Shown one piece after another: positions 45,551-54,233 of a stretch of 64,000 nt of DNA. Positions within the stretch are counted from its first letter, which is position 1. Each line of letters begins with the position of its first letter. Origin of the DNA: Streptomyces subrutilus (GTDB taxonomy: Bacteria; Actinomycetota; Actinomycetes; Streptomycetales; Streptomycetaceae); assembly GCF_008704535.1 (NCBI RefSeq), contig NZ_CP023701.1:4528501-4592500 (forward strand). Direction: 5' to 3'. The notes under the pieces were generated by a model, which did not search any database, was not told where the DNA came from, and worked only from the letters and a program-made list of their open reading frames with translations. The position numbers and the translations under genes are program-made.

Positions 45551-46734
45551 GCGCCAAGGTGAGCGCCCAGGCGTACGTCTCGCGCCCGGCCACGGCCCCG
45601 AGCCCGGCCGCGCCCGCGCCCCCGCGCCCGGTCCGTGCCGGGGCGCGGCTCGCGGCCCTGCTCGCCGCCGGCCTGGCGGTGTGCGCCCTCGTCCTGTCCC
45701 CGGCCGCGCCGGCCGGGGCGGAGGAGGGCCGGCCGGCCGTGGCGCTCTCGCTCCAGGAGGCCGCGAAGGGCACCGAGATCACGGTCACCGGCACCGGCTG
45801 GCGGGCCGGGACGATGGTGATGCTGCTCGTCTGCGGCCAGAACATGATCGGCGGCACCAACAGCTGCGCCAACGCCGACGGCGCCGCGGTCGCGGTGGCC
45901 GGCGACGGCCGCTTCACCGCCCGGCTGCCGGTGGTCGCGCCGCCCAAGCCCTGCCCCTGCGTCGTCAACGTCGCCTCCGTCAACGGGGACCGGTCCACCG
46001 TCGCCGCCCCCCTGAAGATCACCGACCATCCGGTGGCCGACCTGCCCGCCGAGTCCGGCACGGCCCGCCTCGCGATGCTCACCGGGGTCCGGCTGGACGG
46101 CGGGGACGGGGTGCTGACCTGGTTCGGCGCCCCGCCCGCCCGCACGTTCAAGGTGACCGTGGGCAACCTCGGCACCGCCCCCGTCAAGGATCCGGTCTTC
46201 CAACTCGGCACCGCGCACGGGGTGTTCGCGCCCCTGTGGGAGGAGGCCCGGTGGAAGGGCACCATCCCGCCCGGCGGCAAGGCCGAGATCGCCCTCGACG
46301 TGGCCCTCGGCGCGGGCGCGTACGGGGACTACACGGTCTCCCTCAAGTACGGCGAGACGGTGCTGGCCACCCAGCCCTGGGGCGTGGACCGCCCGTACGG
46401 CGTCCTGCTCTTCTGGGCGCTGCTCCTGCTGGTCGTCCCGGCCGCCGTCTTCCGCGTCGGGATGGCCGTCGTCGACCGGGTCCGCCCGCGCGACGCGGCC
46501 GGCGGCGGCCGCCACCGCGGGGCGCGCCTGGCGGAGGCGGCCTCGGCCGTGACGGCCCGGCTGCCGCGGGTGCCCCTACGCGGCCCCGTGCCGGCCCGCG
46601 CCGAGCGGGCGCCCGAGCCCCCACAGACCACCACGGCGGTCCTGCCGTGGTTCACCCCGGACAGCGCGCCGGAGACAGCACCGCAGACGTCCGCACCGTC
46701 TGAGAACCGTTCGACGACGAAGGGACATTCGTGA
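45547..46734 (+). CDS. Exported, membrane-anchored protein C with neocarzinostatin-like domain
   Basis: 395 residues. Long signal peptide (about 1-58), then an Ig-like domain (about 60-160) with EITVTGTGWRAGTMVMLLVC, a second Cys in GTNSCANADG and a CPC pair, spaced as in the neocarzinostatin/macromomycin fold; a second beta domain (about 170-280, RTFKVTVGNLGTAPVKDPV); one transmembrane helix (about 284-304) and a cytoplasmic tail of about 90 residues, basic then Pro/Thr-rich. GTGA overlaps join it to both neighbours. The resemblance to chromophore-binding apoproteins is by pattern only and does not imply a ligand. Confidence 0.82.
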   Translation: MSAKVSAQAYVSRPATAPSPAAPAPPRPVRAGARLAALLAAGLAVCALVLSPAAPAGAEEGRPAVALSLQEAAKGTEITVTGTGWRAGTMVMLLVCGQNMIGGTNSCANADGAAVAVAGDGRFTARLPVVAPPKPCPCVVNVASVNGDRSTVAAPLKITDHPVADLPAESGTARLAMLTGVRLDGGDGVLTWFGAPPARTFKVTVGNLGTAPVKDPVFQLGTAHGVFAPLWEEARWKGTIPPGGKAEIALDVALGAGAYGDYTVSLKYGETVLATQPWGVDRPYGVLLFWALLLLVVPAAVFRVGMAVVDRVRPRDAAGGGRHRGARLAEAASAVTARLPRVPLRGPVPARAERAPEPPQTTTAVLPWFTPDSAPETAPQTSAPSENRSTTKGHS

Positions 46735-48053
46735 AGACCCAACGGAGGGTGAGCGCGGCCGTGGTCGCGCTGCTGCTCGGCGGCGCGGGCATCGCCCTGG
46801 CGGCTTCTCCCGCCCAGGCGGCCGAGACGACGTTCAAGGTCAAGTGCGTACCGCCGGCCGGCGGCGGCGGTCCCGTGGAGGGCGACACCACCGCGAAGAT
46901 CACCGCCCCGGCCACCGCCAAGGTCGGCGACGAGGTCGACGTGGTCTGGGAGACCGTCAAGCCGGCCTCGAACAACACCGACCTGATGGTGATCCCCCAG
47001 GACTCCGTCCTGCCCACCGGGGTGATCACGGTCGGTGGCGGGGGCGGCGAGCTGAAGGTCGCGGGGGAGAAGAAGAACCCGGAGATCCCGAAGAAGGCGC
47101 CCATGGTCATGTCGGCCATGAAGGGCAAGCTCAAGCTCACCAAGGCCGGCAAGATCACCCTGACTCCCGGTGCGTACGACGTCGCCGTGACGTTCCCGAT
47201 CGGCACCTTCACCACGAAGTGCGCCCCGGTGGGCGACGTGGGCGCCGGGGCGACCATCGACGTGGCGGCCGGCTCCACGGGCGGCACGACGACGGGCGGC
47301 ACGACCACCGGAGGCACGACCACCGGAGGCACCACCACGGGCGGCACCACCACGGGCGGCGCGACCACGGGCGGCGCGACCACCGGCGGGAGCGGCGGCC
47401 AGACCGACTTCCCGGGCAAGGCCGTCGACGTGAAGTTCGACTGCGGCGCGACCGTCCCCGGCGGCATCACCACCCCCGTCACCGTCAACGCCAGGAAGAA
47501 CGGCGGACGCTACGACCTGACGGTCAAGACGGCCAAGGACGCCATGAAGGCCCCGCTGCCCCTGCCCAAGGGCGCACTCAAGCCCTCGATGCAGATCAGG
47601 CTGGGCGGCGCCGACACCGGCGTCGTCAAGGTCAACGGCCCGGCCAACGCCGAACCCATCGGCCAGGGCGCGGGCGTCAGCCTGAGCGACATGACGGGCA
47701 CCTACACGCCCGGCAAGACGGGCAAGACCACCCTGAGCCCGTCCGACATGGCCATCGAGGTCACCATGGCACCCGGCTCCACCCCGCTGACGGTGCCCTG
47801 CAAGGCGGCCAGCAGCGCCGTCTCGCTGGAACTGGACACCACCGCCCAGGAGGGCGGCTCCGGCTCCCCGGCCACCACGGGCGGCTCCGGCGGGTCGGGC
47901 GGCTCCGCCGCGGCCTCGGGCGGCCTCGCCGAGACCGGCGCGCAGGACGGCGGCGGCGTCAAGGCCCTCGCCCTGGTCGCGGGCACGGTCATCCTGCTCG
48001 GCGGCGCGGTCTTCACCTTCACCCCGTGGCGCCGCCTGCGCGGCATCCGGTAG
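46731..48053 (+). CDS. Exported surface protein D: two copies of the protein-A domain, TGG linker, LAETG sorting signal
   Basis: 440 residues. Signal peptide 1-30 (ending PAQA); first domain about 33-180 (FKVKCVPPAGG to TFTTKCAPVGD); a linker (about 184-220) of repeated GGTTT units; second domain about 225-360 (VDVKFDCGATVPGG to VPCKAAS), clearly homologous to protein A (shared GPANAEPIG...LSDMTGTYTPGKTGKTT); Gly/Ser linker; LAETG (399-403), helix and WRRLRGIR tail. LAETG suits the LAxTG preference of actinobacterial class E sortases. Each domain has two Cys framing it. GTG start overlaps the upstream stop. A strong terminator follows. Confidence 0.87.
   Translation: MKTQRRVSAAVVALLLGGAGIALAASPAQAAETTFKVKCVPPAGGGGPVEGDTTAKITAPATAKVGDEVDVVWETVKPASNNTDLMVIPQDSVLPTGVITVGGGGGELKVAGEKKNPEIPKKAPMVMSAMKGKLKLTKAGKITLTPGAYDVAVTFPIGTFTTKCAPVGDVGAGATIDVAAGSTGGTTTGGTTTGGTTTGGTTTGGTTTGGATTGGATTGGSGGQTDFPGKAVDVKFDCGATVPGGITTPVTVNARKNGGRYDLTVKTAKDAMKAPLPLPKGALKPSMQIRLGGADTGVVKVNGPANAEPIGQGAGVSLSDMTGTYTPGKTGKTTLSPSDMAIEVTMAPGSTPLTVPCKAASSAVSLELDTTAQEGGSGSPATTGGSGGSGGSAAASGGLAETGAQDGGGVKALALVAGTVILLGGAVFTFTPWRRLRGIR
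47278..47400 (+). repeat. In-gene tandem repeat encoding GGTTT units
   Basis: Fifteen-base units (consensus GGCGGCACCACCACG with variants) repeated about seven times; it encodes the flexible linker of protein D. Copy number could vary between strains. Confidence 0.8.
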
Positions 48054-48059
48054 CCCCGC

Positions 48060-48115
48060 CGTACGACAGGGCGGCCCGGCACACCTTCCGGTGTGCCGGG
48101 CCGCCCTGTCGTACG
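48060..48115. terminator. 26-bp perfect hairpin between convergent genes
   Basis: Arms 48060-48085 and 48090-48115 are fully complementary with a TTCC loop. It lies between the surface operon and the POT transporter gene and should stop transcription from both sides. Confidence 0.9.
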
Positions 48116-48129
48116 GGGTGCGGGGTGCG

Positions 48130-49650
48130 TCAGTGCACCGAGCCCATCAGGGACTGGACCTTCTTGCGGTACGAGTAGACCGCGACGCCCGCGAGGACGG
48201 CGGCGGTCGCCTCGAAGGCGATCACCCACAGGCCGTTCAGGTCCACGCCGCCGAGCGACAGGAGGCTGGTGGTGCAGTCGCCGGCGGTGACGGCGAGGAA
48301 CCAGACGCCCATCATCTGCGAGGCGTACTTCTGCGGGGCCATCTTCGTGGTCACCGAGAGGCCGACCGGGGACAGGCACAGCTCGCCTATGGTCTGGATC
48401 ATGTAGATCGAGACCAGCCACATCGGGGAGACCTTGGTGCCGTCGCCCGCCATGTTCATCGGGACGATGAAGACGAAGAAGGACGCGCCGACCAGGACCA
48501 GGCCCATCGCGAACTTCACGATGGTGTTCGGCTCCTGGTTCTTGCGGGCCAGCCACAGCCACAGCCAGGCGAAGACCGGGGCCAGCGCCATCACGAACAG
48601 CGGGTTCAGCGACTGGTACCAGGTGGCCGAGAAGCCGAGGCCGAAGACGGTGTCGGCGGTCTTGGAGTCGGCGAACAGCGACAGCGTGGAGCCGCCCTGG
48701 TCGTAGATCATCCAGAACACGGCCGCGGCGATGAAGAACCAGATGTAGGCCGTCATCTTCGACTGCTCGGTCAGCGACAGGTCCTTGTCGCGCTTGATGC
48801 GCGCCAGGACGGCGACCGGGATGACCAGGCCGGCCAGGGTCAGCGGCACCAGGGCCCAGTTGAGCGTGTAGTGGCCGAGCGCGACCACGGCGCCGTAGAA
48901 GACGGCGATGCCCAGGACCGCGAAGGCGACCTTGGTGAGGACGGCCTTGCGCTCCTCGGCCGAGAGCGGGTTCGGGACCAGGCTGCTCTTCGGGCTCAGG
49001 TGCTTGGTGCCGAGCAGGAACTGCGCGAGACCCACGGCCATGCCGGCGGCGGCGAGGCCGAAGCCGACGTGCCAGTTGTACTCCTTGCCGACCGTTCCGA
49101 CCACGAACGGGGCGATGAAGGCGCCGAGGTTGATGCCCACGTAGAAGAGGGTGAAGCCGCCGTCGCGGCGCGGGTCCTCGGGACCGTCGTACAGGTGGCC
49201 GACCATCGTGGAGATGTTGGCCTTGAGCAGGCCGGAACCGGCCGCCACGAGGATCAGACCGACGAAGAACATCGCCTGGCCGGGCAGGGCCAGCGACAGG
49301 TGGCCGCCGATGATCACGAAGCCGGCGATGGCGACCGTCTTGCGGGCACCCCAGACACGGTCACCGAACCAGCCGCCGGGCATGGCCATCAGGTAGACCA
49401 TCGAGACGTACACGGAGTAGATGGCCGTCGTCGTGGCCGCGGTCATGGCCAGACCGCCGCCCTGGCTGCCCGTGGCGGCGTCGGCACCACCCGAGACCAG
49501 GTAGTACACGAGGAGGGCGCGCATGCCGTAGTAGGAGAAGCGCTCCCACATCTCGGTCATGAACAGCGTGGCCAGGCCACGGGGGTGGCCGAAGAAGGTC
49601 TTCTCTTCGGCCGGTGGCCTGGAGGAGTCCGTCGTCAGGCTGGAAGCCAT
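48130..49650 (-). CDS. Peptide:H+ symporter, POT/PTR2 family
   Basis: 506-residue MFS-type transporter with about 14 helices. The family signatures are present: FFGHPRGLATLFMTEMWERFSYYGMRA style N-terminal block with the ExxER motif variant MWERF, and KANISTMVGHLY, followed by FYVGINLGAF. POT proteins import di- and tripeptides with protons. The ATG at 49650 has AAGGAT at six bases; the longer frame is not conserved-looking. The nearby dipeptidases at 54-57 kb could use its substrates. Confidence 0.94.
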   Translation of the reverse strand: MASSLTTDSSRPPAEEKTFFGHPRGLATLFMTEMWERFSYYGMRALLVYYLVSGGADAATGSQGGGLAMTAATTTAIYSVYVSMVYLMAMPGGWFGDRVWGARKTVAIAGFVIIGGHLSLALPGQAMFFVGLILVAAGSGLLKANISTMVGHLYDGPEDPRRDGGFTLFYVGINLGAFIAPFVVGTVGKEYNWHVGFGLAAAGMAVGLAQFLLGTKHLSPKSSLVPNPLSAEERKAVLTKVAFAVLGIAVFYGAVVALGHYTLNWALVPLTLAGLVIPVAVLARIKRDKDLSLTEQSKMTAYIWFFIAAAVFWMIYDQGGSTLSLFADSKTADTVFGLGFSATWYQSLNPLFVMALAPVFAWLWLWLARKNQEPNTIVKFAMGLVLVGASFFVFIVPMNMAGDGTKVSPMWLVSIYMIQTIGELCLSPVGLSVTTKMAPQKYASQMMGVWFLAVTAGDCTTSLLSLGGVDLNGLWVIAFEATAAVLAGVAVYSYRKKVQSLMGSVH

Positions 49651-50120
49651 GGTCGATCCTTGCTTGCTCGGGACGCCGGGCTTCGTGAGCCCTGGTAGCG
49701 CCCGGTGAGGGGTGGCCGGCACCGGCGACCCCGTGTCCCGCCCCACGCCTCGGGGGCCGCCCCTTCAGGTGAGGGGCGGAAGGACATCCGGCACCGGGAT
49801 CCACGCCCTTCGCGCACCGTCGCGAGAAGAGCCCGGCCCACAGGTCATTCACTGTCATCTGGGTCGGGCAAACCGACCAGAGCAGAAATTGAGGTCTTCG
49901 GCCCGTTTTTCGGCACAAAGATCCCCTGAGTAGTGCATCAGGCGTCTCGCCACCATACGACACGACACTGCGGCATATGGAAGGACTTGAGATATGGATC
50001 ACAGGATTCCGGGGAACCGTTCCGCCCCATTCGAAGGCCCATGACGGTTCGTATACCCAGATCCAGAGGGCTATGCCCAGGGGCCTTTCAGGGCCGCCGC
50101 CGCGGACTACCATCACCCAC
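49651..50120. other. Divergent non-coding region between POT transporter and response regulator
   Basis: About 470 bases with comparatively AT-rich patches (GAAATTGAGG near 49883, CATATGG near 49975, GTATACCC near 50051). TATACC at 50052-50057 and TACCAT at 50108-50113 are -10-like; the latter ends seven bases before the response-regulator ATG, consistent with a leaderless message. No gene or larger repeat was recognised. Confidence 0.45.
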
Positions 50121-50798
50121 ATGACGCGTGTACTGCTCGCCGAGGACGACGCTTCCATCTCGGAACCCCTGGCTCGCGCCCTGCGCCGAGAGGGCTACGA
50201 GGTCGAGGTCCGGGAGGACGGCCCCACCGCCCTGGACGCGGGACTGCAGGGCGGCGTCGACCTCGTCGTCCTCGACCTCGGCCTGCCCGGGATGGACGGC
50301 CTCGAAGTGGCCCGCCGGCTGCGCGCCGAGGGCCACGGCTTCCCGATCCTCGTCCTGACCGCCCGCGCGGACGAGGTCGACACGGTCGTGGGCCTGGACG
50401 CGGGCGCCGACGACTACGTGACCAAGCCCTTCCGGCTCGCCGAGCTCCTGGCCCGGGTCCGGGCCCTGCTCCGGCGCGGCGCCACCGAGGCCAGCCAGCC
50501 CCCCGCCACCCACGGCGTACGGATCGACGTCGAGTCGCACCGGGCCTGGATGGGGGAGGAGGAGCTCCAGCTCACCGCCAAGGAGTTCGACCTGCTGCGC
50601 GTCCTGGTGCGCGACGCGGGCCGGGTCGTCACCCGCGACCAGCTCATGCGCGAGGTGTGGGACACCACCTGGTGGTCCTCCACCAAGACCCTCGACATGC
50701 ACATCTCCTGGCTGCGCAAGAAGCTCGGCGACGACGCCGCCAACCCCCGCTACATCGCCACCGTCCGCGGCGTCGGCTTCCGCTTCGAGAAGAGCTGA
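50121..50798 (+). CDS. OmpR-family response regulator
   Basis: 225 residues. Receiver domain with the acidic pocket (LLAEDDAS), phospho-acceptor Asp52 (VVLDLGLPGMDG), Thr in LVLTARAD and Lys in YVTKPF; C-terminal winged helix (about 130-225, ELQLTAKEFDLLRVLVRDAG, KTLDMHISWLRKKLGD). Partner of the sensor kinase 101 bases downstream. Targets unknown. No Shine-Dalgarno sequence is seen, consistent with a leaderless start. Confidence 0.95.
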   Translation: MTRVLLAEDDASISEPLARALRREGYEVEVREDGPTALDAGLQGGVDLVVLDLGLPGMDGLEVARRLRAEGHGFPILVLTARADEVDTVVGLDAGADDYVTKPFRLAELLARVRALLRRGATEASQPPATHGVRIDVESHRAWMGEEELQLTAKEFDLLRVLVRDAGRVVTRDQLMREVWDTTWWSSTKTLDMHISWLRKKLGDDAANPRYIATVRGVGFRFEKS

Positions 50799-50899
50799 CC
50801 CGGGGCCGGCACCCCGGGCCGGCCCCGCGCCTGCCCCCGCTCCGTCCCACGGGGTCCGGGACGATGTCCCGTACCCCGCACTGGGGCATGCTCTAGGGC

Positions 50900-52165
50900 A
50901 TGCGCCGCCGCCTGATCAACTCCACCCTCGCCGTGGTCCTCGTCGTGATCGCCGTCTTCGGGGTCTCCCTGGTGATCGTGGAGACCCGGACCATCACCAG
51001 CAGCGCCCAGGACCGGATCGAGTCGGAGGCCCTGCGGCTCGTCGGCGTCGTCGAGTCCGAGGTCCTGGAGAACAAGCCGATCGACTCCGCCGCCCTCGCC
51101 GAACTCCTCGACACCGGCACCTACGCCCGGATCGGCATCCCCGGCCAGGCGCCCATCGAAGTCGGCCCCCGCCTCACCGACAGCGTCATCCGGGGCACCG
51201 CCCGCGGCGAACAGGGCGAGGTCGTGGTCGTCGAGGAGGCCCGCTCCACCGTCACCCGGGAGGTCGTACGGACCCTGGCCGTGGTCGGCGCGGTGGCCCT
51301 GCTGGCCGTCGTGGCGGCCGTCCTGCTCGCCGTACGGCAGGCGAACCGGCTCGCCTCCCCCCTCACCGACCTCGCCGAGACCGCCGAGCGGCTCGGCTCC
51401 GGCGACCCGCGCCCCCGCCACAAGCGCTACGGCGTCCCCGAGCTGGACCGCGTCGCGGACGTCCTGGACTCCAGCGCCGAGCGGATCGGCCGGATGCTCA
51501 CCGCCGAGCGGCGGCTGGCCGCGGACGCCTCGCACCAGCTGCGCACCCCTCTCACCGCGCTGTCGATGCGGCTGGAGGAGATCACGGTCACCGAGGACAT
51601 GGAGACCGTGCGGGAGGAGGCGACGATCGCCCTCGCCCAGGTCGAGCGGCTCACCGACGTGGTGCAGCGGCTGCTGACGAACTCCCGGGACCCGCGGACC
51701 GGCTCCGCGGTCCCCTTCGACCTCGACGAGGTCGTCAAGCAGCAGGTCGAGGAGTGGCGGCCGGCCTACCGCAGCGCCGGCCGGGCCATCGTGCGCTCCG
51801 GCAAGCAGGGCGTACGGGCCGTGGGCACCCCCGGAGCCGTCTCGCAGGTGCTCGCGACCCTGGTGGAGAACGCGCTCATGCACGGCGGCGGCACCGTCGC
51901 CCTGCGCACCCGCCTCATCGGCAACCAGGCGGTGCTGGAGGTCACCGACGAGGGCCCCGGCGTCCCCCCGGACCTCGGCAACCGGATCTTCGAGCGGGCC
52001 ATCAGCGGCCGCAACTCCACCGGGATCGGCCTCGCGGTCGCCCGCGACCTCGCCGAGGCCGACGGCGGACGGCTCGAACTGCTCCAGGCGCAGCCGCCGG
52101 TCTTCGCCCTCTTCCTCAGCCGCACCGCCCCGGAACGGACCGAACCGGAGGCCACGGTCCGCTAG
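50900..52165 (+). CDS. Sensor histidine kinase
   Basis: 421 residues. Two transmembrane helices (about 7-28 and 128-150) enclose an extracytoplasmic sensor of about 100 residues with no recognised fold; a HAMP domain follows (about 150-205), then the H-box ADASHQLRTPLTAL with His212, and the ATPase lobe with N-box NALMHGG, DEGPGVPP and GIGLAVARDLAEADGG. It is expected to phosphorylate the upstream regulator. The stretch just before the ATG contains two GCATGC palindromes (50887-50904) that could be regulatory. Confidence 0.94.
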   Translation: MRRRLINSTLAVVLVVIAVFGVSLVIVETRTITSSAQDRIESEALRLVGVVESEVLENKPIDSAALAELLDTGTYARIGIPGQAPIEVGPRLTDSVIRGTARGEQGEVVVVEEARSTVTREVVRTLAVVGAVALLAVVAAVLLAVRQANRLASPLTDLAETAERLGSGDPRPRHKRYGVPELDRVADVLDSSAERIGRMLTAERRLAADASHQLRTPLTALSMRLEEITVTEDMETVREEATIALAQVERLTDVVQRLLTNSRDPRTGSAVPFDLDEVVKQQVEEWRPAYRSAGRAIVRSGKQGVRAVGTPGAVSQVLATLVENALMHGGGTVALRTRLIGNQAVLEVTDEGPGVPPDLGNRIFERAISGRNSTGIGLAVARDLAEADGGRLELLQAQPPVFALFLSRTAPERTEPEATVR

Positions 52166-52185
52166 GCCGTGGCGCCCGGACGCCG

Positions 52186-52354
52186 CTAGGCCGTCTCTTT
52201 CGGATCTTGCCGGGCCCGCGACGCCTGGCACCGTGCCTGGCCGCACTGCCGAGGCGACCACGTACGTCCAGTACGCGAGCGCCCCGGCAGCACGCCCAGG
52301 CACGGCACCAGACGCCGCGGGCTCGGCCGACAAGATCCGAAAGAGACGACCTAG
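52186..52354. repeat. 169-bp imperfect palindrome (MITE-like element) between convergent genes
   Basis: The outer 24 bases match as an inverted repeat in 23 positions (CTAGGCCGTCTCTTTCGGAT type, ends at 52186 and 52354), and pairing continues inward with small bulges: GCCTGGCACCGTGCCTGG on the left against CCAGGCACGGCACCAG on the right, meeting near CACGTACGTCC. Both ends are CTAG. The right end supplies the stop codon of the GtrA gene; a 12-bp direct repeat CCGCTAGGCCGT at the left end also contains the kinase stop. Such long palindromes recur in Streptomyces intergenic regions (recollection). Confidence 0.85.
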
Positions 52355-52896
52355 TTGTTCGCGGGAGCCGGCTCGGGCAGCGGTTCGGGCCGGCGCCCCG
52401 GCCCGGGCCGCGGCCCCGTACCGGCCGGGGCGTCCGCGGCCGGTACGGGGGCGGACGCGGGCAGGGCCCGGAAGACCCAGGTCCGGTACGACCAGAACCG
52501 GAAGACGGTGGCCGTCCCGATGCCGAGGAACTTGAAGACGTTCGTCGCGACCGGGCCGTCCCAGCCGAACCCGTACGTCGCCGTGTACAGCACGCCGTTC
52601 TCGATGACCAGGCCCACCGCGCTGAAGGCGGCGAAGAGGGCCAGCTCGCGCGTCCGGCCGCTCTGCGCGCGGTCCCGGTAGGCGAAGTAGCGGAAGCCGA
52701 GGTAGTTCGTGGCGATGGCCACGACGGTGGCTATCACGCTCGCGCGGACCACCTGGAGGTCCGTCGTGTGCCGGATCAGGTTGAAGACGCCCAGATTGAC
52801 CAGCACGCCCAGCCCGCCGACCGCGCCGAACTTGGCGGCCTCGCGCGCCAGACCCCGTACCCGTTCGAGGACGGAGGCGTTTCCCGGCGTGCTCAT
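52351..52896 (-). CDS. GtrA family membrane protein
   Basis: 181 residues with four predicted helices (about 20-175) and a GtrA/DPMS pattern: KFGAVGGLGVLVNLGVFNL, ATNYLGFRYFAYRDR, FLGIGTATVFRFWSYRTWVF. The family flips polyprenyl-linked sugars for wall or O-antigen modification. A Pro-rich cytoplasmic C-terminal tail ends in the palindromic element. The nucleotide-sugar enzymes 5-8 kb away could supply its pathway, but no glycosyltransferase is adjacent. Confidence 0.92.
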   Translation of the reverse strand: MSTPGNASVLERVRGLAREAAKFGAVGGLGVLVNLGVFNLIRHTTDLQVVRASVIATVVAIATNYLGFRYFAYRDRAQSGRTRELALFAAFSAVGLVIENGVLYTATYGFGWDGPVATNVFKFLGIGTATVFRFWSYRTWVFRALPASAPVPAADAPAGTGPRPGPGRRPEPLPEPAPANN

Positions 52897-53081
52897 CAGA
52901 TGGCCAGTCCTGTCGGTCGCCGCCCCGCGCGGGGCGTCCGGTGTACTCCGTCAACCCGCCCATGTTAAGTGTCGCCCGCACGCTCCGTCTGTGCCTTCGC
53001 GCCCCGTGCGACGCACGGCACACCGACCGGTCCGGGCCGCTCCCGCGCGCATGCGGGTCCCGGTGGCCGAATACCGCCCGA

Positions 53082-53096
53082 TACCCTGGAGGAGTG
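53082..53096 (+). promoter_or_regulatory. -10-like box immediately ahead of purK
   Basis: TACCCT (53082-53087) ends six bases before the GTG at 53094, giving a probable leaderless transcript. A GGAGG in between is too close to the start to serve as a normal ribosome binding site. Confidence 0.4.
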
Positions 53097-54233
53097 ACGT
53101 TCCCGGTAGTCGGCATGGTCGGCGGCGGACAGCTCGCCCGCATGACCCACGAGGCGGGCATCCCCCTCGGCATCAAATTCAAGATCCTCAGTGACACCCC
53201 ACAGGACTCGGCGGCCCAGGTCGTGAGCGACGTCGTCATCGGCGACTATCGCGACCTGGAGACACTGCGCGCCTTCGCGCGCGGCTGCGACGTGATCACC
53301 TTCGATCACGAGCACGTCCCCACCGAACACCTCCGGGCCCTGGAAGCGGACGGCATCCCCGTCCGCCCGGGGCCCGACGCGTTGGTGCACGCCCAGGACA
53401 AGGGGGTGATGCGCGCCCGGCTCGACGAGATCGGCGCGCCCAGCCCCCGCCACCGGATCGTGCGCGATCCGGCGGACGCGGGCGCCTTCGCGGACGAGGT
53501 CGGCGGCTTCCCGATCATCCTCAAGACGGTGCGCGGCGGGTACGACGGCAAGGGCGTGTGGTTCGTCCGCACCCCCCAGGACGCGGAGGCCCCGTTCAAG
53601 GCGGGCGTCCCGGTCCTGGCGGAGGAGAAGGTGGCGTACGTCCGCGAACTCGCGGCCAACATCGTCCGCTCCCCGCACGGCCAGGCGGTGGCCTACCCCG
53701 TCGTGGAGTCCGTCCAGGTGGACGGGGTCTGCGACACGGTCATCGCCCCCGCCCCCGGCCTCTGCGAGGAGCTCGCGGGCGAGGCCCAGTCGCTGGCCCT
53801 GCGCATCGCGACGGAGCTCGGCGTCACCGGCCACCTGGCCGTGGAGCTGTTCGAGACCACCGACGGCCGCATCCTCGTCAACGAACTGGCGATGCGCCCG
53901 CACAACAGCGGCCACTGGACCCAGGACGGCGCCGTCACCTCCCAGTTCGCCAACCACGTACGGGCGGTCCTGGACCTCCCGCTGGGCGACCCGCGCCCCC
54001 GGGCCCGCTGGACGGTCATGGCGAACGTGCTGGGCGGCGACTACCCCGACATGTACGCGGCCTACCTGCACTGCATGGCCCACGACCCCCAGCTGAAGAT
54101 CCACATGTACGGCAAGGACGTGAAGCCCGGCCGCAAGGTCGGCCACGTCAACACCTACGGCGACGACCTGGACGACGTGCGGGAGCGCGCCCGCCACGCC
54201 GCCGACTACCTCCGAGGGACGGTCACCGAATGA
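53094..54233 (+). CDS. purK: N5-carboxyaminoimidazole ribonucleotide synthase
   Basis: 379-residue ATP-grasp enzyme converting AIR, ATP and bicarbonate to N5-CAIR in purine synthesis. The N-terminus TFPVVGMVGGGQLARMTH, the GYDGKGVWFV glycine loop, AEEKVAYVREL, ELFETTDGRILVNELA and RPHNSGHWT are conserved. The start is fixed by the family N-terminus. ATGA overlap with purE. Confidence 0.97.
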   Translation: MTFPVVGMVGGGQLARMTHEAGIPLGIKFKILSDTPQDSAAQVVSDVVIGDYRDLETLRAFARGCDVITFDHEHVPTEHLRALEADGIPVRPGPDALVHAQDKGVMRARLDEIGAPSPRHRIVRDPADAGAFADEVGGFPIILKTVRGGYDGKGVWFVRTPQDAEAPFKAGVPVLAEEKVAYVRELAANIVRSPHGQAVAYPVVESVQVDGVCDTVIAPAPGLCEELAGEAQSLALRIATELGVTGHLAVELFETTDGRILVNELAMRPHNSGHWTQDGAVTSQFANHVRAVLDLPLGDPRPRARWTVMANVLGGDYPDMYAAYLHCMAHDPQLKIHMYGKDVKPGRKVGHVNTYGDDLDDVRERARHAADYLRGTVTE

